A model generated the notes under the pieces. It was not told the origin of the DNA and did no database searches. It saw only the letters and a program-made list of their open reading frames with translations. Shown in pieces: positions 1 through 12,930 of a stretch of DNA of 64,000 bases. Source of the stretch: Isoetes taiwanensis (lineage: Eukaryota; Streptophyta; Lycopodiopsida; Isoetales; Isoetaceae); NCBI GenBank assembly GCA_021234155.1, contig JAJEKV010000047.1:8100033-8164032 (forward strand). Direction: 5' to 3'. The translations under genes were made by a program, and so were the position numbers. Position 1 is the first letter of the stretch. Each line of letters begins with the position of its first letter.

Positions 1-2280
1 TTGTTGTACTTAGTTCAGTTACGTATTGCTCCTAAATTTGCAATTTAAGTATCTATGAACAATTTCCTAATGCTTACTGGCATGAATCTTAGGAAACTTT
101 CTCATAAAACATAGCTTTCTCAAAAGACAATCATTTAATCTGCCTAGACATTTACCAAAGAATTGATTCTAATACTATCCTGAGTAACAATACTCGACTA
201 AAAATCAAATGAAAAAGTTAATATTATGTCTCTTTGGGCCACCAAGCCTATAGAACAAAGTAGATCATCAAATCTCATGATTCTTAAAAGCGAGACCCTA
301 CTCGACATCTATCTCATCTTCAACTTTAACATATTATTACTCTTTTTAGTCACTTAGCATTTTGGTGCTGCATAATTTGAGAAGATTGCAATCTTTAAAA
401 ACTTAGCCGTAAAATATATCTTCATTTGCATTGTAGTTGGAACACATTGAAGCGATAATTTGTAGAAATTATGTATAGTTAAGATTTTTTTTTTCCAGCG
501 GTCTCCCAAACTTTTCTCCATGGAAAACAGGAGGCTTTCGAGGAGGATGGCTCCTCAGGATGGATAGCCATGAATGTGTGAAAAGCAATAAGAATGGATG
601 AATTATTTCATCATGTATAGAAGGAGAAAAAGGATGGATGGTTGTGGATGTGGTAAACTGAGTTGAACATCCTTCACAAGAGTAATCGACAAGCAACAAA
701 TGCCCAAACCTACTTGTACATCTCTTATTGCATCCATAACACACACGAATTTTCTGTACATCTTATCCACTTTATTTTTCTGAGTAACAAACTTGAGGGG
801 AAAACGTGAAAGCTCCTGTATGCGATGAGATAGCAATCATGGGTAGAAAATGCAACATGATAGATATAACACGAGCCACTTTGAAGGAGGGCAGTCAGTG
901 GTATCAAAGTGATTTCCTAAATATCTTGCTTCCCTGAATGGATTATATATAAGTAATAAAGGCCTTGGACGCTTATTGTTAATACTTCAAAGGGAAATCC
1001 AAAACAAAGCCCAAGAACCCCAGTGCAAGGAAGAATTTGGCTAATGCAAAACACAAAGGACGAAGGCATTCTGGTTATATTTGCAATTTCTAAAGTTCTT
1101 GATCCCTTCCAGCCAATGTGGGTAGATCACCATCATCTATTATATGATCAGAATGATAAAGACCACTTAAATTCTCTCTAGCTCCACAACCATGTGATAC
1201 ATCAAATAACAATCTCAATGCCATACCCAACTGAAGATTAAATCACTGCCAAAGGAGATTTAGAAAAAATCTAACCTAACAAACCCAGTTACCTCATTCT
1301 GGCTCTCACTTGGATCTGGTGGTGGGAAGAGTTTCTTCAGATCTCACTAGGTGGTACGAAATATGGGGCCTCAGATAATGAATAATTAGGCAACGTCTCT
1401 CATTCGCCAAGACAGGCAGTTGCAGAACCTCTTAAAGTTATGGGATGCTATAACGAAATATAAATGCACCATGGGATTAACAAGGCAACCTTTACTGTCA
1501 TGCAGAATAGTCTCTTCTATAACACTGTCTCTAGAGGGTTCTACAGACAGATGCTTTTTAGAAAAGAATGTTTCACCATATTCTCTAGATGCAAGAAATC
1601 TGGGTGCTCCTTCGACAGATTCAGGAACTTGCAGCAAGGATTTTAGTTTTGGTGTAGCTTGCTTTCCAACAGGCCCCATCATGAATAGCATCAATGATTT
1701 TCTTGTGTGGAGCTTCATCCTCATTTCCACATAGCTGCACATGCAAACTACAAATTCAATGCATAGAACCGAGTAGAAAAGAAGCAAAGATATGATGTTG
1801 GGTCGAACAAAATAACTTATAATGCAGAGACAAACCCTCTGCCACTCAATCGGTGTTGACCTTGGTGAAGCGGCGCTTTGGTGACGCATTTTCTGGGGCC
1901 AATATTTGGTAGAGATTGAAGCATGATGAAAAGCCATGCCAAAGCAGGCAGAAAAACGACTTGAGGCACCTTGACGGCATCTTCTGCACCAGGAAAACGA
2001 TAAAACCCTCAGGGACTAAATGTACAGAAATTAATGAACGAGCTGCGCCGGCGGTTATAACCTGCGTCATTGACCCTCATTTTACATCTTCACTTTATGA
2101 ATTATCTCTGGACCACTCTTTCCTAGGGCATCCTCTAGTTCAACATGTTTATGGACTTCTAAAATGTCGAGAAGCTCTCTCACTGACTGAGCACGCACAG
2201 TGTTGGTCTTGCGTCTTAACATGGCTTAGGTTTAGTTGGTCATAGGGAGAGGGAAGGGGGATTGATCTTCTTCTATTTCA
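1..2280. other. No supported gene
   Basis: AT-rich sequence in which I recognise no conserved protein. Minus-strand open frames at 1386-1937 and 1846-2070 could be exons of one gene, because a plausible 3' splice site (tgcag) sits near 1738 and a possible donor near 1856. Their translations match no family I can name. No RNA gene or clear transposon end was seen. Confidence 0.4.
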
Positions 2281-2290
2281 GTAACCATCC

Positions 2291-2815
2291 CTTCATGAGC
2301 GGCTCGAGGATACTCTTTGAGGGATTGAGGGATCCCCAGGTGTGATCCCTGGAGGATTCGGCATCCGGGAGGACTGTGATCCCTGGAGGATCCCGGCATC
2401 CCGAGGACTTGTGATCCCGAGGATCTTTAGGATCCGCTTCGCTAACTCTATTGCGCTTAAAGGCTAACAAGGTAGTTGTAGGCCATTTTTTGGCAAGATT
2501 GGGGGGGCCACATCGCCGCCAAGGCCGCCCCTCCTTCCTCCTCTCCTCCGATACTTGATCCTATCCTCCCACCGATTCCGACCACCCTAGCACGTGACGC
2601 TACCCGGGTTTGGAGGAGAATCGAAAAGAAAAAAGCCACACAAAAACTTCCCCCGATTTTCCCTATAAAGGGTTCAAGTTTTTTATGTGAAGTCTACTAG
2701 CAGATGGGGATCCCTCCCTCCCGATCACAGGTCCTCCCGGATGCCGCCCCTCCCGGATCACACCTCCGGATCCCTCAATCCGTGGTAAGAGTATCCCAGA
2801 GCCTTCATGAACTTG
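2291..2815. repeat. Foldback-like element with inverted repeats
   Basis: A GC-rich arm of about 110 bp at 2293-2400 is repeated in inverted orientation at about 2706-2812. Both arms share the sequence gattgagggatcc next to a gatactctt motif. Inside the arms, short motifs (gatccctggagg, ggcatccgggagg) recur several times. The 300 bp between the arms holds no recognisable gene. This looks like a non-autonomous foldback or MITE-type element. I could not fix a target-site duplication. Confidence 0.6.
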
Positions 2816-3743
2816 CACCCATTCTTCTTGTACCAAGCATTATAAACATCCCACTCCTCCTTGTGCCTTTGTAAAACCTTCATCTAGTCTTGTCTTTGAT
2901 ATCTTGGGGCGCTTTTAGTGGCTTCTCCCTACGTAGCCCTAGGTCACGCTCGAGTACTCTTGGCACTCTTGGTTGGTTGGGAGTATAATGGTCTTTCTTT
3001 TGAAGTTCTTTTGCTATGTGGCTAAGGTAGAATCGCCATTTGTTTGCCTAACTTGATCAGGTCCTCGATCCTCTCGTCGGTGTTAGCATCTACTAATGTG
3101 AGCTACTCGAAAGGTGTGTTACAAACCCTCGAAGGGCACATGAAGCAACCTCCAAATTTTAAAATTGTATTCTCTCGGTTACATCAACCCCAATGGGCAC
3201 GGAGAAGGGTTGCTCAATCATAATGGTCGTTTGCATCGTTTTTGAGCAAATAGGGTAGGGGCTACAAATGCCAACAAAAATAGATTTAAAAATGAGTAAC
3301 AAAAAGTAACGCGACCTACTTTTAGATCTTTTGATGCAGCTTCAAAACCAACGTGTCACAAATTAGATGCCTCTAAAATTTGAGCACAATTCTCACCTTG
3401 GCCATAACAGGGATCAACAGAGCCTTCTTGATTTTCTCCTTATTTATAAAAGCTCTCAAATAGATTTCGTAATGCCTACTCAGTGTAGAATCATTTGGGA
3501 AAAAACACCTACCTTTGTGGCCAAAATACTGGATTTCTTCCTCTGTCATGCTTTGCCATGCTTTGACGATGTAGAAGCATGAAACCCGAGAAAGGGTTTG
3601 TCGATTTGAGTTTTGTAGATCGGGTTTTGTAGATCGGTTTTGTAGATCAGGTGTAGAGATAGCTACAAATGCTATTCTCCTTAAATTTGAATGCAATAGG
3701 ACAGTTTGGCCCTAAATAGGAGGCTAATAAGCGCATTAAGAAG
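2816..3743. other. Intergenic, nothing recognised
   Basis: No coding similarity, RNA gene or repeat family recognised. Short overlapping open frames on both strands around 3367-3696 show no domain. Confidence 0.4.
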
Positions 3744-3841
3744 AGGTTAACCCTCCCCTCGAGGGAATTACGGCAAATAACCCTCGTGTTCTTCGGCCGA
3801 GAGGGTTGTTGCCGTAATTTCCGAGAGGGGAGGGTTGACCT
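3744..3841. repeat. 98-bp hairpin mini-element
   Basis: An imperfect palindrome with arms of about 43 bp. The left arm starts aggttaaccctcccctc and the right arm ends in its near reverse complement. The loop is about 12 bp. It resembles the hairpins at 7334, 18133 and 23125 in architecture but not in sequence, as expected for short foldback MITEs. Confidence 0.7.
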
Positions 3842-6819
3842 CCGTTAAATGGCAGTCCGAGCAAGTTCTAGTTCTGACATCTTTTGTTCTTCGGTATTCT
3901 TCGGAATGAGAACAAGAATAAAGGGCTGAAATGAATGGCAGGATTTACCTTTACTATCAACACATATATATAAGTATACATCAACGCGACATTTGAGCAC
4001 GTGTCTAATTCAGCAACGCTGTAACGCTTGGGTTCCGGCTTCGTGAATGGCTCGTGAACGATGAAAAAAAAGGAGAAAAAAAAGGTCCTCCGGATAATGC
4101 TTCGAAGGCTATCATGGCTCAAATTTAGTGGCAGGGCTTGCGCTGATGCCGGAGTTGGATTGGCGCGGATCATATTTTTGGGCTCTGTGGCGGAAGTAGG
4201 ATGCTTCAATCTGCATTTACGGTTCGTCTTTTCTTCAGATTTCGTTCTGTCTTATTTCTGCAGTTGTGCCGCTTCTCATGAGCAAGCAAATCGGGAATTT
4301 GGCGCTCCTTTTGCAGTAAATATTGTAGGTTTCAAAACTTCTGATTTCTTTCGTTTATGATGTATCAAGAGTGCACAGAGTTAATTTGTTTGATGCTAAG
4401 CTGGAAAGATTTAACAGAGGCAGAAAAGGGGCCGCTGATTTGTGTCATTTAAGCTGTGCAAAGATTGCGCAAAGATTACAAAGATTGCAAATTTTACAAA
4501 GGCATGCAAAGATTGCGCAAGGATTTCAGTTTAAGCCGTGCAAAGATTGCTAAAATGGTAGGTTTTGGAGCAAAAGGAGTCATATTTTCTTTCGGATTTA
4601 GTTTTTTCGTACTGGATCTCTTCAATTTATTTGTCATTGCCCAGATTTTGATCTAATCTCATATTATCATCAATCCACAGCAAAGTTAGTTTGAGTAATC
4701 CGGCCCGAGGTGTTATTTTTTTCGGGAATTCTATTGTTAAGGTATGCTTCATTGGCGATCTTTCACGCATTAGAGTATTTTGGTTTTATGCTCGCATAAC
4801 AAAGAATGCTAAACTTAGTTTGGATTGATGATACAGAATTGGCTCTAGTGTTATGGCGGAAGAGGAGAATAACGCTATTCAACGAGAAAAAGCTTCTTCT
4901 CTTCTCACACGTTCTTTTGGAGTCATGAAATGGATTGTTGGTTGTCTTTATATGACAATATTTGGCCGTGGTATAGATTTGGAAAAAAGACTACAAAGAT
5001 TTGTCTAAAGAGGAACTTGAACTACACAAACGCATGAAAAAATCGCACACACATGCATGGAGGATGCCGGCTCGTGGAATTGTGCTCTCTATTCTCAGAA
5101 GTTGCTGAGGTAAATGAGATTAAGGATATTTTGCAACTTCTTAAATTTAAAGATTAGATCGTCAATAGCATGAAGCATAGTAGTGTTTAAACTTTCTTAG
5201 AATCAAGACATGATAAAAGAACACATAAATCAGGATATGACTGAATCAGCTACTAATGGAGACCAGTTTTGTGCCATATGTACTGTAAAGAGACTAAAGT
5301 AATAACTTGTGCACATAATGTTTGTTTTTTGCGTGAGAGGGTTTAGCTTTAGAAGGCTAATGCTGTCCTTTTTCCACCCGTTAGTTCTTGGGATTGCAAT
5401 CATGGCCACGAGATCTTCTGACATACCCTGGAATCTAAGAGCTCTGAGGGTTCTTCCAAAGATTTGTGCTTCCTGCATTTTCTGCATTTCTCTACTCCAG
5501 TTGTGCAAGATTTTTTCTCATGAGTAAGTCATATTATACACATTTTGTTTCCACATATGATGTTATCACTATCTAAAGAGTGTTCAATAATAGGTGTGCG
5601 TAGATTGTTGTCCAATATAATTCTAGGATCTAGCTATTATTTTCTGTTTTTAATAGAAATGTCTTTTAAGGCCGTAAAAGGCTTAAAACAGAGGTAAAAA
5701 TTCCTTTTTCTAAAAGGACCAAACACGTAAATTGTTGAGAATGAAAGGAAAGGAGTATTCAAGCAGACATCAAGACATGCTAGATACAAAGAACAACGGA
5801 GAGCTATTACACATGCACTGCCTCTTCCCTAGCTGCCCCTTTGCCTTTCAATTCAGTTCGGTTTTGGTTTCCAAAAATACCATGTCTAACATTGCCCTAC
5901 TTTAGATTAGACATTTATTTGACAGACTATTTAAAGACTTTCTCACAGGATTGTTGAAATGCCGAAGTCGATGTAATCAAACCATTTTTCTACAGCTCAT
6001 CTTAGCTCTATCCCAGAAAGACAAACAATTTGGAGCTCATAACAGATTTTAAGCAAAGAAACGGGAACATTTTAGATACAATATGGTATCGAAGTTGTTG
6101 TTGCATCGTTTAAAAAAGGTATCATTGAAGTTAGTATAAGATGTTGTAGAATATAGTTGTTGCATACGATCCAAGGCAGAGAATCCGACATTGTGACGAC
6201 AGAGCATTTTCAAAGGCATAAAATAGGCACTTTAAGCATTGCAAGGTACTGTTGTAATGTTGTACACTTTTATCATTCTATAATAGACTAAATTATACCC
6301 TTCGTCATTCTATAGGGGGTCAAGGCCAATGAAGCCCACTTCGAAAATGAAGTTAAAAAGTTGCACTATAACTATCACAAGGACTTTGAGAGCATATGTT
6401 TGAGCTTTAGCCAAATTAGAAAATAAGTAAGGGCTTACCATGCTTTGAACTTATATTGTTTCTAGATATTCAAAGTCTGATATTGAAACATGGGGCATCA
6501 TGTCTCCAAAGATTGTTGTCACTGCTTAGATAAAGGGTGTAACTATGTTATCTTAAAATGTTCTGCCAACGATGTTCAAGTTGTCGTTTATACAGAGATG
6601 ATACAAAGATAAGCTAGACCCTTGCAAGCTAGAAATGAGATAACAAGCAGTTATTTGTAGAGATGGCTACCACTTCCTTTTTGCAAGTAAAAAAGTTCTG
6701 TTAATGAATGCTATCAATCCATGATGGGAGGTCCTTTTTGACTGATATAAAAACCTACTTTGCTGTGAGTTGGGTAAGAGAAATGTTCGCGGCGGCCTTG
6801 GTCGCCGCGATAAATTTCT
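3842..6819. other. Intergenic, short repeats only
   Basis: No gene recognised. The motif gcaaagattgc recurs several times between about 4456 and 4550. Plus-strand open frames at 4061-4360 and 5309-5527 lack any domain I can identify. Confidence 0.4.
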
Positions 6820-6902
6820 TGTACACATAAAGAATTGACTTCCATTTGTATTGAGACCTGCATTTTTGCCATACCTAAAACTCCAAGTCCAACGTGTTTC
6901 AC
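6820..6902 (-). pseudogene. Cyclophilin (peptidyl-prolyl isomerase) exon relic
   Basis: Read on the minus strand, the segment encodes HVGLGVLGMAK and then, after a frame change at a run of A residues, NAGLNTNGSQFFMCT. This matches the conserved core of cyclophilins (HxGxGxLSMAN-xGPNTNGSQFFICT), which includes the residues around the isomerase active site. Only about 27 codons are preserved and they lie in two frames. I infer a decayed exon or retrocopy. Neighbouring frames give no further cyclophilin sequence. Confidence 0.65.
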
Positions 6903-7333
6903 TACACAAGAATATCAAGAATGGTTATTACCATGAATAGACACAATGTTGGTGAATTCATTGCCGCCAACATGTTCACATTTTTCTCTTAAAAGGATTC
7001 GTGGCCAGCAATTAAATATGCCGTGAGCTAGTAGTTCATTTTACACCATTTTATAACTAGCAGGAACCTAATAAATATCACACTTCCCATGCAATGTGTA
7101 CCTCAGGAAAATTGCAGCTTCCCATGCTTTGTTACTTATTAAATTGGAGAATGAACTTTAACATTGGTTCTCAACGACCTTTGCACAACATGCTAGAGAA
7201 GAACAGATTGTCCCACACCCTAGACCAAACTGCTCGATTAAAGGCATTAGGACTATTGGTTGTCAGTGAGGCGCTGGAGGCAAAGGAGGCTGCGCAGTGA
7301 AATGTTGCAGTTTCTAACAAATTGTTTGTATAA

Positions 7334-7424
7334 GGGAATCTACGCCAGCTGAAGGTTTCTGGAAGAAACCTGGCGGTGGTGCCGCCAGGTTTCTTCCAGA
7401 AACCTTCTGCTGGCGTAGGTTCCC
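7334..7424. repeat. 91-bp hairpin mini-element
   Basis: A near-perfect palindrome with arms of about 43 bp. The left arm starts gggaatctacgccag; the right arm ends ctggcgtaggttccc. The loop is only a few bases. A foldback MITE is likely. Confidence 0.75.
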
Positions 7425-8524
7425 ATACGTGGCCTTCATCACCTCCCGATTACCTCAAATCCCTGCAAATCCATCGCTTCTGCCTGAAAATCCATTGAAG
7501 CACCTTCAAATCTATGTTTTTCTTGTGAAAAATGCAACGGGAAAGATTTTCTATGGCTAAATCTCTGTTTTTGTTGTGAAAAGCAAATGGAAAGGGTTTC
7601 CTGTGGCTATGGCGTCTAGAAATCGAAGATCATGTGGCTATGGCATCTAAGAAGCTATCAGAGCATCGAAGATCCTGTGGCTATGGCATCTATGGCATCT
7701 AAGAGCCTTCTGTCTTCACATCCCAAAGCTATCAGAGCTATCAGGTCGCGTGGCTATGGCGAGCACATCAGCGCGTGGCTATGGCTTCTTCTACGGCAGC
7801 CGAAAGTTCTTACGCCATCGCTGCCCCAAATCGCAGAGCAGAACCGAGAAAAAAAATTGTTGGTGGCGCCGCCAGATCGCCGCCAAAGAGGAAGCCCAAA
7901 AATTACTTAAAGAAACCCCCTCGGATAATCTTAAGTAATCGGGGGGTGATGAAGGTTACGTCCCAAGAAATATCAACTATAAACTGCCACACGAACTCAG
8001 TAGCAGCATTGGGCCGCGTGAAATATTGTCAACAACCACTTTCTATATGTAATGGTCTCGCGGTGTCAAACTGCAATTGTCCTTGAAATCCTGCCATGAG
8101 CGAAGACGACCACCAAAGTACCAAGCTTCAATATGAGTTATACTTGTCGAAAGCTATCGGCACTGCATCTTGGGGTGCATGGATGAAACAAGTGAAGCAA
8201 AGCCAGGGAGTTGAGGCAAAGGTATTCAAAGAAAGGATGATGTAACCTGAGACCAATTCGAAATATCTAAAGATGTAACAGATCTTCGGTACACCGGAGC
8301 TATAAATTGCATCTACCCTCGGAATCCCTAATTTCCCCATGGTGTTACAGAATCCCTGAGGTTTGATGGCTTCAAACAAGAGAAGGAAGATTTGGTGAAG
8401 ATCAGAAGCTCCTCCTTCAAAAAGTCAGCCTTCAATAGGAAATCTTGGATTCTTAAATACTGCCCCATAAATCCATTTGATGCATTCCCCTGGAAGCTTA
8501 AAGGCCGAATTCATATTCGGCTCA
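7425..8524. other. Intergenic with short tandem motifs
   Basis: Between about 7605 and 7790 the phrase tgtggctatggc recurs with intervening copies of atcgaagatc and agctatcagag, giving overlapping repetitive open frames on the plus strand. At 8128-8379 a minus-strand open frame reads like an exon but I cannot assign it. No intact gene. Confidence 0.35.
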
Positions 8525-8537
8525 TCTCTAAGCACTC

Positions 8538-8538
<1 letters not shown>
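8525..8538. repeat. Target-site duplication of LINE-1, 3' side
   Basis: The sequence tctctaagcactct directly abuts the poly-T (poly-A on the minus strand) and matches tctctaggcactct at 15305-15318 with one mismatch. A 14-bp duplication of this kind is what target-primed reverse transcription leaves. Confidence 0.8.
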
Positions 8539-8568
<30 letters not shown>

Positions 8569-8807
8569 AAGGTGTTTTTTATATTGCATTTATATGAAAT
8601 ACATAAGTACCTTTGCTTATAAAAGCAAAGAAAATCAGAAAATTCAGTAATATAGGAACTGCTGTAGTAGCTAGATCCTTATAGTCTTATAGCAAAATTT
8701 AGATATCAGAAAAGGAGAATAAAACCGAGATGAAGTTATGAAACCGCCGATAACCAAGATGTTATCCCCATGATCGATTAATATGCAAGACTTCAAAGAT
8801 CGACTTA

Positions 8808-9269
8808 CTAAACCACATCAAGCACATCCTGTAGGGTGAAATCTGGGATGTCATTCTTGCCAAACATCCTCAACATTATGTCCAAATCCTCTGGTGTATA
8901 ATTGGTGAAATCAAGTAGCAGCAGGACATGTGCTTGCCTCTTCTGCTGCCATTTATGAAACAGGCTCTCAAAGTATGGTTTGAGATTATTAAACCTCCAT
9001 ACCTCTCTGTTATTGAGCACCCTCTTTATTGCTTTTGCATGCACCATTTCCCTTCTTAGCTGCTTGAATGTACCTTCTTGCTCAAATTTGGATAGTTGAG
9101 AGAATTCTTCATCTGAATATTCAGCAACTCCCATCATTCTTTCTCCACTTCCTGTATTATTCAGCCTCTTCATTTCTCCTGTGCAATAAATCATCAAATG
9201 CATTAAGATTAGTAAGGTAGAAATCAAAATATCCCTGAAATGTACCAAATTTCTCCCATGATCTATCAT
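8808..9269 (-). CDS. LINE-1 ORF3-like protein
   Basis: A 153-codon open frame overlapping the last 110 or so bases of ORF2 in a different frame and ending about 246 bp before the poly-A tail. I do not recognise a domain. Its C-terminal half aligns with an equivalently placed frame in LINE-B (55914-56285): FNNLKPYF versus WNDLKIYF, then YTPEDLD versus HTPLDLD, then an acidic C-terminus. The relative frame offset to ORF2 is the same in both copies. This suggests a conserved third product or a frameshifted C-terminal extension of ORF2. There is no transmembrane segment or signal peptide. The function is unknown. Confidence 0.55.
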   Translation of the reverse strand: MIDHGRNLVHFRDILISTLLILMHLMIYCTGEMKRLNNTGSGERMMGVAEYSDEEFSQLSKFEQEGTFKQLRREMVHAKAIKRVLNNREVWRFNNLKPYFESLFHKWQQKRQAHVLLLLDFTNYTPEDLDIMLRMFGKNDIPDFTLQDVLDVV

Positions 9270-12200
9270 AGCTTTTTCCTTTTGCCATTTTGTGTGCCAC
9301 AGCTGTCTCTGTCATAATGTATATGAACTCATTTTTAATCCAGAATAAGGAAGGATTCTTGTTTCCCATTTGGACCCTATTTCTATGTTTCTAGAGAATC
9401 CATGAGCCTAGAATTCTAGTAGTATTCAGGATTTGAGTATTGGCATTCATAAAAGAAAGGAAGTTATTAGCTGTTATTGCTCCCTGATTTATCTGTGCTG
9501 CCCAGCTCCAGAAGTCTGCAATCTTGTGACATGTGAAGACATGATTTGAACTTTCTGTTTGACCACAACCCAGGGGACACATAGGTGACACTAAGGTATC
9601 ATACTTGGCCCTTTTCTCATTTGTTGGTAAGCTCTGATGTAGTAGTAACCATCTAAAGGTTTTTATTTTATTAGCTGTATATATTTTCCAACCCTTTGCC
9701 ATTATCTTGGCCAGTGTCTTTTCCTCACAATTCCACATACTGTTTGCCTTAGAATCTTTATAACCTATAATTAATCTGTAAACATCCTTAACAGAGTACA
9801 CCTCTTTTCCATTTAAAGTCCATTGATTAGAATTATCACTGAACTCGTCTATTGAATCTACTTTCAGCATTATCTTTTTATAAATTTCCTTATCCACCTG
9901 AGATCCCTTTGTAATTACTGCCACCTCTTCCCAAGTTTTCCATCTGTTACCTTCTCTTAAGTCCTCAAACTTTCTGATATCAGCATTATGCCATTGCATG
10001 TATTTCTGTGGATGTTTGAATGCTAAGCATCCTTCCTCTTCTGTAGCAAGATCTGGATGCCAAAACATATATACTTCCTGACAATTTGCATCAATAAATG
10101 GAGGTTTGTAACAAAGACTTGCCTCATTCCAAGCTTCCAAGATCCTTTTGATAGTTTTAGATGTACCTGCAGTTGGTTTCACCTTGAAAAAAGCTGAATC
10201 AGGAAGTTGATGTTTGATAGTAGGACTGCCAACAATTTGAGATTTTCCAATCCAAAACTTGACTAACTTCAGTGCTGGAGATGGTTTTGTACAGTAAATA
10301 GCCCTCCACACTAATTTAGCAGCCAAAGCCTGTGCTTGAAGAAAAAGATCCTTGCATCCTAATCCACCATTCTTTTTGTCCTTTATTAAATCTGACCACG
10401 CCACTTTATGATTACCTTGCCAGATGAACTTCCTAATAGCAGACTCAATTTTGTTGTAAGAACATTTATCTCCAATAATAGCTGAAGAGAAATAGATATG
10501 TGTACTACTTATGACTGCATTTGCAATTTCCACTCTACCAGCCAAAGACAAAGTAGCAGGATACTTGTTAAGTTTCTGCTTAATTCTGGAAACAATTGGC
10601 TCCCATACTCCAGCTAAGTTTTTGTTTAGTGCCAAAGGAATACCTAGGATGGAAATTGAGGTATTATTATCCAAAATCTTGATATCCTGTAAAACCTTAT
10701 CCGTGGTATCCAAAATGATTGCACTTTTTTTCCTGTTCAGTCTAACCCCTGAGACCTTTCCAAATTCCTCAATTGCATACAGAAAATTTTCCAAACTTTC
10801 ATCTCCATGTTTAAGAAAAACAAATGTATCATCAGTATACTGCATAATAGTGAAAGGTTCTTGATCTTCAGGCATCTCCAATGTTTTTATTTTACCTTGC
10901 TGTTGAAGATTAATAACCATTCTGGTAACAATTTCAGCAACAATTAGGAACAAATAAGGGGCTAAAGGACACCCTTGTCTTACTCCCCTCCTACATTGGA
11001 ATAGCTTAGTTGGACTCCCATTAATTATCAAGGCTGATGGTGCTGTAGAGTTGAGACTCTAGATTTTTTGGTACACCTCATCTTGAAAACCCAAATGCTT
11101 CATAGCTCTTTCCAAAAATTGCCAATTAATTGTATCATAAGCTCTTTGAAATTCCAACTTAAGTAACATACATTTCTGGCCAGACATCTCATTCCAGTGT
11201 AATCCCTCTGATGCACCAATGTAGTTCTCCAAAATATTTCTCTGTTGCAAGAAAGCAGTTTGACAGGGGCTAATAAGGTTATGTAAGGTAGGTTTCAGCC
11301 TATTTGCAAGGATTTTGGCTAATATTTTGTAAGTTGCATTTGTCAAGGATATTGGTCTCCAGTCCCCAATCTGCAATGGGTTACCTACCTTTGGAATTAG
11401 AGTGATATGTCCAGCATTTATGGCAGGGTTTAATTTATTTGCCTTCCAAGCCCCTTGCAAGAAATTTATAAGATCATCCTTGAAAATATCCCAAAACTCC
11501 TCATAGAATTCTGGCTGAAAACCATCTGGTCCCGGGCTCTTACCTTTTGCCATTGACCTAATTGTTTCCAATATTTCCTTTTCATCTGGTTCTTTCAGTA
11601 GGTCTTCATCTTGATTAACTTGGGGATTCTGTGGTATATCCTAAAAGAATTTTTCCACATCATCATGCTGTGCTCTAACTTCACTGAAAATCTTACTGTA
11701 TTCACCATGAAAGAAGTCTTCTATTTCCTGTTGTTTTTCAATCACATTTCCTGACACAGTTTTGACCTGTACAATTCCATTGTTGACCATTCTGCTTTTA
11801 GCAGTCCTAAAAAAGAAAGCTGAATTCCCTTTATCCATCTCATTGATATATTTACTCCTACTTCTGACTGCTAGAGATTTTGCTTCATTCTCCTCAACCA
11901 ATTTAACTTTCCTTTCAAGATCCTCCTCTAACTGCTGTAGCAATTGATTATCTTTATCTAGGAATAACTTACCTCTGACCTCCCTCATCTGCCCATATAA
12001 TTCCTGTTTTTCTTTTCTTTTCTTCATTGCTCAATCCTTACCCCACTTTTTGATCCAACTTTTGATTATCTTCATTTTCTGTAAGAATGCCTTCATAGAT
12101 TCTGTTCTGCTGACAGGAGCTAGAGTTGCAAAAAAACCTTTAAATTCTTCAATGAAACTCTTATTACTAAGAAATCCAGTGTTGAATTTAAATGGAATAT

Positions 12201-12930
12201 TTGTTCCCCCCTTACATGACTGAGTTCTATCCTGTAAGATCTGTGGAAAATGATCAGAAATTGAATTGCCAATATCCCCAGATATCATAACATCATCCCA
12301 TGTGTTGAGATTCCTATTGCATATGTAGAATCTATCAAGAAGGCAAAAAACCCTTTCCTCATTCTTCCTTTTATTGCTCCAGGAATAATAATTTGAGGTA
12401 GATGGAGGAATATATGAGAAATTTTCCATCAGAGCATCCCAAGTATCCTTTTCTTTCCTAGCCATATTTATTTTCTTTCCCAGTTTCTGGTCCCACACTG
12501 GTGTATTGTTAAAATCACCTGCCATCATCCAATTTTCTATATTTTCATTCTGAATCCATTGTAGGATGTCTTTCCATTGCTCTTGTCTCTCATTTGATTC
12601 AGTAGATGCATACACATTTATAATAGCAATTATCTCCTTTCCTCTTTGTAAGACTGCTACAGTCCATCTTCCCGATTGATGTACAAACTTTTGAAGACAA
12701 TTGAATCCCCACCATACCATACAAATGCCTCCTTTGGTGCCCTCAGCAGCAGACCAGACTGAATCTCCCCCAGGTTTAATCCAATCATGTAATTTAGAGG
12801 TCTCAAATTGTGGAAGTCTATGTTCCTGCATCAAAATAATATCAGCCTTCATTTCTTTAAGGGCAATAAGAGCCCTTTTCCTTTTGAGAGGACCCTTAAT
12901 TCCTCTCATATTCCATGTAATGATCTTCAT
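9157..12930 (-). pseudogene. LINE-1 ORF2: endonuclease and reverse transcriptase, broken
   Basis: Polyprotein for target-primed reverse transcription. The first 300 residues are an AP-like endonuclease (MKIITWNMRGIKG at the start, QEHR, then GDFN, ending with SDHFP). The reverse transcriptase follows, with KSPGPDGF, GVRQGCPLAPYLF and the catalytic box QYTDD, where most relatives have YADD. A zinc-binding zf-RVT segment (CPLGCGQTESSNHVFTCH) lies near the C-terminus. In-frame stops occur at 12031 (a TGG codon turned TGA, by comparison with LINE-B), 11641, 11059 and 9391 (again at a conserved Trp). The start ATG overlaps the ORF1 stop as ATGA. Confidence 0.92.

Noticed and set aside
1386-2070. 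Possible small plastid protein or heme-oxygenase-like exon on the minus strand
   Set aside because: A few residues (YVEMRMKLHT) recalled heme oxygenase, but the following sequence does not fit, and no second exon supports it.
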